Shown here one piece after another: positions 55,341 to 64,000 of a stretch of 64,000 bases of DNA. Position 1 is the first letter of the stretch; each line of letters opens with the position of its first letter. The position numbers and the translations under genes are program-made. The DNA comes from Hemicordylus capensis (taxonomy: Eukaryota > Chordata > Lepidosauria > Squamata > Cordylidae): NCBI RefSeq assembly GCF_027244095.1, contig NC_069670.1, positions 17,689,320 through 17,753,319 on the forward strand, in the 5' to 3' direction. A model generated the notes under the pieces. That model saw only the letters and a program-made list of their open reading frames with translations, made no database searches and had not been told where the DNA came from.

Positions 55341-56040
55341 TCGGTGATACCAGGTAAGCAGCGGTACCCAGAGGTTTTCTCGCTCTGTTGTTCTGGCCAC
55401 CGCTGGGTCTGCCGCTCAGGACAAATTTTGGGCTCGAGTGTGCAGGGTGGGGCTGTTTGCCTTAGCAAGGAATGCCTGCTGGCCCTCCAGGTTCTTCTGC
55501 TCCTCCCAGGAACATCCTGAACCACAGGTTAGGCCCCACACTTCTGCTTTATCTGGCGGTCCTTTGCCAACTCTTCATTCCTTAAAGGCATTGTGAGGGC
55601 ACTGCCCTTCCTGTCTAGACATTTCTCTCTTGGGTTGCAGAAGTGTGGAAGCTGGATTCTCTTGACCATGAAAACACTTTGCACGTGCTCAGAGGCTCTT
55701 CATTATTCTCTCGCAAGTTTGGAGACGAGCGTGCTGTGACTAGCTGTTCCTGCGGTCTCAGTCTTATACATACGAGGACTGGAGAGGGAGAAATGTTTAC
55801 CAACCCCAAAGGCACCTGCTGTGGCTAACGTTCAGAATTCTTGCTGTGCTCAGATAGACTGTGACTATCTGAAGCAGTTCTGCACGGCGGAGGGGACATG
55901 TCCTGCTCTCCAAAGTTTTGTGCACACAGTATTCAGTGGCTGAGTGTGCTGTACTGGGCTAGGCTAGTGGGGCTGCACCCTGCGGCAATCGTGCTCTTCC
56001 AGCTGCAAGCCCTTGCCAATGTGGAAAGCTAGGATCCCTA
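55341..56040. other. Intergenic DNA, no gene seen
   Basis: No recognisable repeat family or exon in this stretch. Confidence 0.4.
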
Positions 56041-56044
56041 GTTT

Positions 56045-56102
56045 TGGGACCCCAGAGGTTGGCTGTGGATGATGGGAGCTGTAGTCCAACACAATCTTGG
56101 GC
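56045..56102. mobile_element. Palindromic element half copy
   Basis: GGATGATGGGAGCTGTAGTC / CAACACAATCTTGGGCTC is the right arm of the SBS-arm family. Confidence 0.45.
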
Positions 56103-56373
56103 TCTGCTCTAAGTAAACATTCCTGGCTCTTCCTCATCTCTCCTACTGCTGGTTTCCATGGTGAAATGAAAACCGTATTTAATCTAAAGATGTTACTCCC
56201 AATATATTACATAACTTTTTATAACACCCCCTTCTTTTCTTTTCTTTTTTTAACTCTGGCCAAGCTGCACTCGGGGCAGTGTCCCTATTTATTTCCCTGT
56301 CTTGGTTGCGTAGTTTGGGAGTTGTGTGCCGGTACTGAAAACCAGGCTATGATGCCGAGCTGACCCTGAAACT

Positions 56374-56645
56374 TGAGCCGGGAGCTCAGTGGCAGAGCGT
56401 CTGTGCTCTGCATGCCAGAGGTCCCATGTTCCATCCCTGGCTGGCAGCAGCAGATCCAGAGTTCAGCCTCTGGCACCGTCTCCAGGCAGGGCTACAACTA
56501 CGACTGCAAATATATATATATATATTCCCAACAAAAGTCAAAGCCGTTGACATAGGAAAGCAAATAATAAAGTTGCTTCCCTCAGCTCAAGGGGGAGAGC
56601 GGCTGCCAGTCAGTACCGGGCCATGTCTGCCAATGGCCCGACTCT
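56374..56645 (+). mobile_element. tRNA-Sauria-type SINE, interrupted
   Basis: Head GAGCCGGGAGCTCAGTGGCA, GTCCCATGTTCCATCCCTGG, then an (AT)n run near 56511-56524, and a body remnant GGCTGCCAGTCAGTACCGGG. Confidence 0.6.
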
Positions 56646-56759
56646 GTCGTGGGGCAGCAGCTCCCTGGCATTGCGCTCCTTTTCTGTGTTCCAGGGCTCA
56701 GCCCCAAGAAGCGCGTGGAGCCGTCCTAAAAAATAAGTTTCGTAAAATCTACTCCCCTA

Positions 56760-57330
56760 GTCTAAGCAAGGGCGTTTCTGTAGGGGTGAGAGAGGGAGAG
56801 AGCCCTCTGCACGTGCTCGAGGCGCCCTTTAGTTCGGCGATCATCCGGCCGCTGTTGGAAGCCGAGAGCGGCGGCAGGCAGGCAAGCAGGCAGCTCGGTG
56901 GTGGTGGTGTTTCTTCGGAGTCACGCAACAGTTTCTGTGGCGAAAGCCCGATGAGCTCATCCTCAGATAGGAGCCCTGCGACGAGCGCCCGAATCCCGCG
57001 CCACGAGGTGCCCACCCCTCTCGGCCTCCCTCCTTCCCGCTGCCTGCCTGGGCCTCGCCCTGCGGTCGGGTCGCGCCTCGACGTGTTCAGGCGGCAGCCT
57101 AGAGGGGCACCACAAGGCAAAAGGGATCGCCGGGCATGAGAGAGGAAGCAGCGGGCTCACCGCCGCCGCCGGGACGCTGGCGAGAGGAGGAGGTGAGCGG
57201 GGCTGGTGGTGGCGGGGTAACTTGCCCAGGGGGGCTTCCTCGGGGTCCTCTCTCTGCCCTGGGAGGGGGATGCCTTGCCTCGCCGGCTGTCTGCATTTGC
57301 CAGGCGTCCTTCCTGGAGGCGGCTGCCTGC
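56760..57330 (+). promoter_or_regulatory. RIN1: CpG-rich promoter and 5' exon of RIN1
   Basis: CpG-dense DNA 2-2.5 kb before the first recognised RIN1 coding exon. It contains a good donor (GAGGAGGAG|GTGAGC) after 57192 preceded by an ATG at 57136 with 19 codons. Joined to the acceptor at 59290-59291, that frame does not match RIN1, so this exon is probably untranslated, with the ATG acting as an upstream start, or it joins an exon I have not found. Confidence 0.5.
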
Positions 57331-59075
57331 GGGGGCCACTTGGTTTCTAGGGCTTGTCTTTTGAATTTTATTTCTGCAAGCCGATTTCCTTGTTCGCAGT
57401 GGCGGCTGCCCTGGAGACGCCTCTAGGTAAGGTTTGCATGGATAGGTCAGAGGAGGACAGTAGAGCTCGAAGGTGAGAGCCAAATTGGTTTGGAGTTGCG
57501 GGGTCCTGTGGGGGCGTGCCAGCCCCCCCCCCGCAAGCATCCGAGGAGCTCCCCCCCCCCCGCCAGAACCAACCCAGACTTTCAATCCCCCAAATATATT
57601 TTTGGACGGCAGCTCTCCCTGCACCCCGTTCAGTCCAGACTCCTGGCCGTGCTGTGTGCGCACAGGAAGGGATGAGACGGGGCGGAATTGGGAGCCAGGA
57701 CCCCTGGGTCCGTTTCCCCTCCAGGCTAGACCCACAGCCCTCTCTTTGTACTCATTGGGCAGGGGTGAGTGGGGTGGTTGTGGCCCCCCTCCCGCCATTT
57801 CCAAGACAGGGTTATGGGGTCGAGAGTGCTAATGAGTGTTTAGTGGTGGTGAATTAGCGTGAGAGTTACTTTGGATGAGGGGAGGAAGGGGGGGTCTGGA
57901 CGCAGTTTGGGGCATCTAGTCTCTCCCGAGGCGGAAGGGGGATCTAGGAGTTATGGGGTGCGGGGGGGGGGGAGAAGAGGCATCATGGCATGGGGTCTGG
58001 ATCCTTCGGGCCTTGGGAGGGGGTCTGGTGGCGTCTCCTTAGCTTGCAGGGCTCAGACTCCTGGGTTCTCCCCAGAAGGCAGGAAAGTCTGATGGCTCCT
58101 GGGGGCTGGGATGGGGCGGGCCGGGTGTGTGGTGCCTGTACTCCTGAGCTTAAGGGGGCGATACTGCTTAGTGGTAATTGCAGAGGGGAGCTATTTTCGG
58201 CTCTGATTGACAGGGAGGAGACACCCCCCCCACCTCCTCCACTTGCAAAACGTGTTCTGTTTCTCTCCTCTCTCCCTCGCCATGTGATGAATGAGGGAAA
58301 AGTTCCCTTTCCCCCCCAGTCTGCTTGCATGTGATCAATCACCCCCCCACACACACACAAACACCCGCTTCATCCCAGGGCTGAGGCCATCCCAGCCCCA
58401 CCCTGCGTGCTTGTGCGGTGCCACGTGAGGGGGCAGCCCCCATGGCAGGGCTGGAGGGCTGAGTCAAGAATTCCTCCTTCCAGTGGCAGCGCTTTCTCTG
58501 GCCGAGGGCTGCTGCTGCTGCTGCTGGCAGAGACGGCTGGTGCGGCCACCCACTTGACCGGGTCACAGAGCAGTAGGACAGCGGGTCTCAGCCCCAAGGA
58601 GCTTGCAGTTTCCATTTGGGGGTGCGTGTGGGGAGAAGACAGAAGGGAGAGGCTGCGGAATGAGCATGTGGATTTCTCGATGGCGAGGACGGAGGGGCTG
58701 GTTTCTCCCCCGCCTCCCTGAATGTGGGGCCCATCGACGTGGGGTTCTTCTCTCTGTGGGGCAAGCACAGAGGCCGCGATCATCTGCTAAAAACGGTGCC
58801 GCTTACAGTGGCACCGAGCCATCGAGAGCTGATTCATGCCCTGTTTTCCTCCCCCTCTCGCCCCCGCTGTGTTCTGTAACAGTTCGGAGACGGCTCTTTC
58901 AGCTCCTGGGCTTTCCAGCTGTGCCTCCGCAGAGGGTGGCCACCTTCCCGGCCTGCGAGGCTCCTGTGCTTTTAAAAGGAGCGAGGAGGCGAGCGGCAGG
59001 GGAGGCCACCACGGGTTAAGGGGCAGAGCAGCCTCCTCCTTCCCCCATTCCAGATAGGGCCAGGTCCCCTCAGGC
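57331..59075 (+). other. RIN1: RIN1 first intron
   Basis: GC-rich, with G and C homopolymers near 57522-57562 and 57962-57971. No Sauria SINE was recognised here. No additional coding exon with RIN1 similarity was recognised. Confidence 0.4.
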
Positions 59076-59076
59076 A

Positions 59077-59200
59077 GGGGTTCCCAACCTTGGGTCCCCA
59101 AATGTGGTTGGACTACAACTCCCATCACCCACCACCAAAATAGCGGTGGGTGATGGGAGTCTAACAAGATCTGGGGCCCTCAAGCTGGGGACCCTTGCCC
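59077..59200. mobile_element. Palindromic hAT-like element (SBS-arm family), copy 9
   Basis: CAGGGGTTCCCAACCTTGGG (59076-59095) and its imperfect inverse near AAGCTGGGGACCCTTG mark the ends. The inner arms GGACTACAACTCCCATCACC and GGTGGGTGATGGGAGTCTAA pair. It lies about 90 nt before RIN1 coding exon 1. Confidence 0.65.
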
Positions 59201-59292
59201 TCGGCTACCTTCTCCCCACCCACCACTCTTGCTGGCTGTGCCCCTTTCCTTTGTACTTAAAAGATTTCTTCTTCTCTCTCTCCCAATCCAGG

Positions 59293-62220
59293 ATGACTGG
59301 CAACCCCATATACGACTATCCGGAGCCCTATGCCAACCCCCGGCGTGGGGCAGTGGCATCTCCCCAGAAGATCAGCCTCGTGGGACGGTTACGGCTCACC
59401 CAGCCCGTCTGGCTTCAGCTCGGCATCAACTCAGCCACTGCGCTCCACATTTTGCAGCAAGAGCCTCCCGGGGTAGGAACCTAGGAAGCTGCCTTATACT
59501 GAGTCAGACCCTTGGTCCGTCTGGCTCAGTATTGCCTACACAGACTGGCAGCGGCTTTTCCAAGGCTGCAGGCAGGAGTCTCCTTATCAGCCCTATCTGG
59601 AGATGCTGCCAGGGAGGGAATCTTAGAACCTTCTGTGTACAGATGCTCCTCCCAGAGCAGCCCCATCCCCTGAGGGGAAGATCTTAACAGTGCTGGCACA
59701 TGTAGTCTCCCATCCAAATGCAAACAGGGCGGGCCCTGCTTAGCAAAGGAGATAACTCATGTTTGCTACCGCAAGACCAACCCTCTTCCCTCAGGAGGAT
59801 GGGCAGGGGCAGGCCTTAATTTGCAGCTTTACAACAGGGAGGAGGAGCCATGAGGGTGAAGAGTGCTTCTGAGCATGCGCAAAGCACCTTTCTGGCCTCA
59901 GTGGCTTGGGTTGCCACTTTTTCTTCCATCAGGACTCCTCTGCATGCAAGACAGGCTGAAATTCAACAGGCAGAGCTGTTAATAACAGGGAAACACACTC
60001 ATGGGGGGGGGGAGACTAAACCTGCTGAATCGCTTGCTTCCATGCCTCTATCAAAGGCATAAGAAGAAAAGTCAAAGTGGAAGACCTGCCTCTGAGTAAT
60101 CCTGATCATCTCAGTCTGAGAGGTCCAAAGTCTGGATACCCCAATCTCCCCCACTGTTTCAGTGCGTATTGAGTGGGGAGGGATTTTAATCTGCCGGCAA
60201 TTGTGAATATGGAACCAGTTACTCTGGATTAATGCAGAGCACACGGGTATGATCTGTGCATGTCTCTGTGAGGCGTAGCTGAGATTCGGCCGTGTTTTCT
60301 CTGAGGCTCAATTTTCTGTGGAATTGAGGTCTTAAACTTTAAAAAAAAGGCTTTTAAAATGCTGGCACTCGTGGCCTTGGTCCACTCCACTCAGTCCACT
60401 TTTCTGCTTCTCTCCTCCCCTCTCCACAGACATTTCTGGTGCGGAGATCAAACACGCGGCAGTGCCAGGTTCTCTGCTTACGTCTTCCTGACAACTCATC
60501 TCCAGCATTCGTCACCACTTATGGCTTATGCCAGGAGCCTACAGGTAAGCCTGAGGAGCATTCGCAGGACTCCCTCACCAGCATGCTGAGCTTGCAGATG
60601 TTCTAGTGACGACTGCTGTGTAAACGAAATTATCTTGGTAAGATCCTGGGACTCAAGCCTGCCTGGAAAACTAACCTGGCAGCTCTGTCTCTGATCTCAG
60701 GTGTCTGAAAGGCACTCTGCACATGAGGAGAGGCACCCATTTCATTATTATAACTTTGCATTCTCCAGTGATGAACTCTGTCTCCGAGAAACAGGTTCTG
60801 GGGAGCGCCGAGGAGGAGATTCACCGATGTCTGAAATGTGCCCACCTTTCCATTTTGAGCAACATTCCATTTTAAATTGAATTTTTAAGGGAAAGTGTGA
60901 AGCCTGCATAGAATTTTCGGGTTGGGTGGCACCTTGGAGGTCATCTAATCTGACCCCCTGCTTAGAGCGGGATGCTTGATGAACCTAAAGGTAGCATAGA
61001 GTCCATGCACATGCCATTGTGCATCTGCTGTTAAACAGTATTAGGTATCAACAAGAAATTATCAGATACTGAAATCAAATATCATAGGGAGTCACCAGCA
61101 GATAGGAAAGGTTTCGAGTACACTATTAATATTATCATGAGTATGAGTTCTTACAGTGGTTTACATAGAAAAAGAAATAAGATCAAATAAGATAGATCCT
61201 TGTCCCAAAAGGACTCTCAGTCTAAAAATAAATGCAAAGAGCCCCAGCAGCAACAGCCACTGGAAGGCTACTGTGCCAGGGCTGGATAGGGACAGTTGCT
61301 CTTCCCCTGCTAAACACAAGAGAATTGCCACTTTAAAAATATGCAGTGAGGCTGAATAGGGATAGTTGCTCTCCCCACACTAAACGTAAGAAAATCAGCA
61401 CTGATTCAGAGGACAGTCAGGAATTTTGCAAAGGAGGATTTGGGCGAGCCAATCTGTCCTAGCTCTGGCTTAGGGGATGGAGACGTGCCTCTTCACCTTT
61501 CCCCCCCGGTCCCTTCTTTTCTCTAGCCATCTCGCTGGAGGGCTCGAACCTGACCTTCCCCAGCCTCCTGCATCTCATCGCCGCTTCCTGCTCAGCACCG
61601 TAAGTCAGAGTCCTGTGCTCCTCAGCCTTGACATGGCCCTGGGAGGAAGTGGAGAAACAGTCTGAGGAAATCCTCCAAGCAGTCGTGGCTGGCGGGAGGC
61701 AGGCAGGGGAGAACCCAGTCCCTGAGGGGGGAGCCTCCCCCCACCCCTTTCCTCCCTCATGTCAGTCAGCAAGCAGGCATGGGGCGTCCTCCACCCCTTC
61801 TGCAACCAATCTGCCCCCTGTGGCACCCACCTCCCCACGCCCCACCTGTGGGCCGGCCCTGAGTGTAAATGCCCTCGATTGGTCCAAGTTGAGACTGTGC
61901 ACGTCCTTTCCGCTGATCAGCCAGACTCAAGACGGTTCTTTTAATGTTTAAAGGAACTTTGATTTTTATTTTTTTTAAGTGCCTTGCCAAAATCAGGTTT
62001 GAAAACTGGCATGTGTAAAACTCGTAATTGTCAATTTCAGTACCAGATCTTTAGAAGAGAGCCTGCTTCGAGTGCAGGCCAAGACGGAGTCTCAACAGCC
62101 TTTCTTTCTCTCTGCTTCCCCTCTTCAGGGACATCCTCCCTCTCTCTTTGCGCCTTCCTCAGCCCATCTGGAAGGCCTCATCCTGCCAGCAGCTGGAGGC
62201 CATTGCACACCTGGGACTTG
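59293..62220 (+). CDS. RIN1: RAS and RAB interactor 1, N-terminal part (gene continues past the window)
   Basis: RIN1 is a RAS effector, RAB5 guanine-exchange factor and ABL activator. Exons in the window: 59293-59472, 60430-60544, 61527-61599 and 62129-62220, giving about 153 residues in one frame with an open phase-1 end. MTGNPIYDYPEPYANP holds a YDYP/YANP tyrosine segment aligning with human PLYDVP (an ABL phosphorylation site). Next comes RLRLTQPVWLQLGINSATAL, then FLVRRSNTRQCQVLCLRLP, the SH2 phosphotyrosine-binding strand with the FLVR arginine at residue 65. After that are AISLEGSNLTFPSLLHLI and QLEAIAHLGL (human KELEAISHLGI). Human RIN1 has roughly 30 more residues ahead of the tyrosine motif, so an upstream coding exon may be missing or the protein is shorter here. 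The VPS9 and RAS-association domains must lie downstream, outside the window. Confidence 0.85.
59476..59795 (-). mobile_element. 5S-Sauria-type SINE abutting a RIN1 splice donor
   Basis: The tail GGAACCTAGGAAGCTGCCTT begins within the donor region (exon ends 59472). Then come the body, GCCCCATCCCCTGAGGGGAA, and the inverted 5S head GGGCCCTGCTTAGCAAAGGA. Confidence 0.85.
60905..60985 (+). mobile_element. CR1-type LINE 3' terminus fragment
   Basis: TAGAATTTTCGGGTTGGGTG, GCACCTTGGAGGTCATCTAA and TCTGACCCCCTGCTTAGAG resemble a CR1/L3 3' end. Confidence 0.5.
61150..61400 (+). mobile_element. L2-like interspersed repeat in RIN1 intron
   Basis: TCCCAAAAGGACTCTCAGTC, CAGCAGCAACAGCCACTGGA and CTCTTCCCCTGCTAAACACA match copies at 50370 and 51540. 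Confidence 0.5.
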
Positions 62221-62354
62221 GTGAGTGGGCTAAGCCGTTTAAAAGTTCCCCTGACTCCCCAGACAGTATCCATTCCTTGGACAGCAACTTCCTTTAAATT
62301 GCAGCTTTCCCCCCACAGTTACTGCTTCCTTGCCTGACCTTGGTCAACCCTTGA

Positions 62355-62450
62355 CCAGGGGAATTCTGGGAGGACACCTGCTTTTGTTTGCAGAAAATCC
62401 CAGGTTCAGTCCCTGACATCTCTAGCTAAAAAGATCTTGGGTAGCAGACC
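62355..62450 (+). mobile_element. tRNA-Sauria-type SINE head fragment
   Basis: GGACACCTGCTTTTGTTTGC, AGAAAATCCCAGGTTCAGTC and CCTGACATCTCTAGC; the body is lost. Confidence 0.5.
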
Positions 62451-62559
62451 AGCCCCGGTCCCCTCGTACACACACCCCAGTTTTTCCAGTTGTCCCTTCT
62501 TACCAGGCATAGCCTCTCTTCTTTATTACCTTGTCCCTATGTGTTCTTTTTAGAGGTTA

Positions 62560-63530
62560 GTAGACCACTAACTGAACATGAGCCGGTCATGTGATGCAGC
62601 AGCGAAAAAAGCCAATGCAATAGTGTCTGAATCATGGGCAGTAATGGTTCTGCTCCACTGTGTATTGGTCAGACCTCACTTGGAATACTGTGTCCAGTTC
62701 TGGGCATTGCATTTTAAGGAGGATATGGGTAAACCGGTTCAGAGGAGGGCCACCAAGATGGTGGGAGATCTGGAAACTAAGTCCTATGGTGAATGGTTAA
62801 AGCAGCTGGGCAGCAAGGAGAAGAGAGACTAAGACGGTGCCAGGGGTGGGGATGAGAGTCATCTTTCAGGATCTGAAGGCCTGTCACGTAGAGGGCGGAG
62901 TGGAATTGTCCTCTGTGGTTGTCCAGGGCAGGACTGAGACCGATGGGCTGAAATCACAAAGGAGCAGATTCAAGCTGGACATTATTCGTTCGTTCATTCG
63001 ATTTCTATACCGCCCTTTTATTAGGAAGAATAAAATCATTAGGAAGAATTCCCCACTCTAAGAGCTGTTCAGTCGTGGGACAGTCTGTGTCATGCAGTGG
63101 CGGTTTCTCCTTTGTGAGAGATTTTCAGAGTGATGCTGGACAGACCCCTATCAGGGATGCTGTAGCAGATTCCTGGGCGCTTTCCAGATTACACCCTACA
63201 ACAGTGTCACGACTGTCCACTAAGTGTGCTTCCGTACTGCCTGTGTTTCAACATTGTCAGCCAGGTGCTGTTCACCTTTCCAATTCCTCCTTTTGGATTT
63301 GATCCTTGTGTTTTAGTCCCACAACATTGCATGTGTGTCGCCAAAAAGAGAGAGCTGTATTTCCCCGTTGTAGGAGGGTTGCGCAAGCGATTGACGTTTT
63401 CGGAACGATCCTGCCAAGCTGGAAGCAGTTTATTGCTGAACAGGGTGCAATTTGGAAAGCACCCTGCTCTGAGCAGGGGGTTGAAGACTTCCAAGGTCCC
63501 CTCCCACCTCTATTATTCTATGTGATACCT
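62560..63530 (+). mobile_element. CR1-type LINE 3' region
   Basis: GGTCAGACCTCACTTGGAAT, ACTGTGTCCAGTTCTGGGCA and CAGAGGAGGGCCACCAAGAT are classic CR1 ORF2 3' sequence. The 3' terminus ends CAAGGTCCCCTCCCACCTCT / ATTATTCTATG near 63521. A foreign insert (TTCGTTCGTTCATTCGATTT then CTATACCGCCC) interrupts it near 62985-63020. Confidence 0.75.
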
Positions 63531-64000
63531 TGTTAAATGGTTAGCGTGAGTTGCTAGAATTGCCATGCTTCAGGGGTTGGTTCCATTCCCCGGGTTTCCA
63601 GAAGTTGCATTTCCTAGTGTGGGGGTGGTGATGGATGCATCTTCCCTAGTACGCATGTGTATAAGTGCGTACGCATGAACGCTAAGGCATGGTGCAGTGT
63701 TCAGCCTGCCATTTGGCACGCTGCAAACGTCAAGCTCTGTACCTGGTACTATTTTATCAGACAATTAATTCTATTTTACTGAGGTTATATTTAGTCCCTT
63801 TCAGCTTCTCAGAGCAGGGTACCATTAAAAGATTTAAATAATGCAGATTAAAAATTTCAAGGAGAAAGAGTAAAACGAAGTGAAGACCTGTTATTAAAGC
63901 AAGATGTAGGCAAGCAGCAGAACAGCCATGCAGTGGGGCTGGCAGCTAGATTCAACCCACAACCCGGTAGCCCTCTATCCCACTCTCCTCTCTTGGGTGC
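63531..64000. other. RIN1: RIN1 intron continuation, no exon seen
   Basis: Positions 62221-64000 contain no sequence I can match to the next expected RIN1 exon (starting with the EFW of HLGIEFW). The gene must therefore continue to the right. Confidence 0.5.

Noticed and set aside
62356-62375. CCAG|GGGAATTCTGGGAGG as the next RIN1 exon (E-F-W as in human HLGIEFW)
   Set aside because: The phase would insert an extra glycine, the frame runs straight into a SINE head and a stop, and no further RIN1 similarity follows.
1-64000. CRISPR arrays, bacterial-type operons, or retroviral coding regions
   Set aside because: None seen. No spaced short direct repeats of CRISPR type, and no gag, pol or env-like frames or LTR pairs were recognised in this vertebrate window.

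Overview
This window looks like nuclear DNA of a squamate reptile (lizard or snake). The genes are vertebrate with consensus introns. The dominant repeats are two SINE types: one with a tRNA-like head and one with a 5S-rRNA-like head, both sharing one 3' body (the tRNA-Sauria and 5S-Sauria types known from squamates). CR1, L2-like and L1 LINE relics and hAT-like palindromic elements are also present. Four protein-coding genes lie head to tail on the + strand: SLC29A2 - B4GAT1 - BRMS1 - RIN1. From memory this is the same set, order and relative orientation as human 11q13, so it is an old conserved block. A single tRNA-Ser(GCT) gene lies on the - strand just upstream of B4GAT1.

Layout. Positions 1-14900 are intergenic: SINE and LINE relics, microsatellites, a TIR-bounded DNA element, and a GC/CpG-rich patch near 10.3-10.6 kb with no recognised gene. 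The SLC29A2 CpG-island promoter and untranslated exon lie at about 14.96-15.58 kb, and its 12 coding exons run from 17172 to 29760 (equilibrative nucleoside transporter ENT2, 475 aa). Positions 29.8-35.9 kb hold its 3' flank and LINE relics. B4GAT1 (two coding exons, 417 aa, matriglycan primer glucuronyltransferase) spans 36742-38415. A promoter with CCAAT, ETS and RFX X-box-like motifs at about 41.0-41.24 kb precedes BRMS1 (ten coding exons 42870-53541, 326 aa, Sin3/HDAC corepressor subunit). A CpG-rich promoter at about 56.8-57.3 kb precedes RIN1, whose first four recognised coding exons (59293-62220, N-terminal segment and SH2 domain) are in the window; the rest lies past the right edge.

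The genes are not an operon and share no pathway. They are a nucleoside transporter, a Golgi glycosyltransferase, a chromatin factor and a RAS/RAB5 signalling protein held in conserved synteny. The most notable observations are in BRMS1. One intron has perfect U12-type AT-AC ends, another is best read as a GC-AG intron, and the exons after the GC donor encode a C-terminal domain that is present in BRMS1L/SDS3 but absent from the 246-residue human BRMS1. Other notable points are SINEs lying directly against splice sites in SLC29A2 and RIN1, a dispersed family of palindromic hAT-like elements whose arms resemble the ZNF143/THAP11 site, and a spliced upstream ORF in SLC29A2. Exon joins were set by reading phase and by homology recalled from memory; no search was run.
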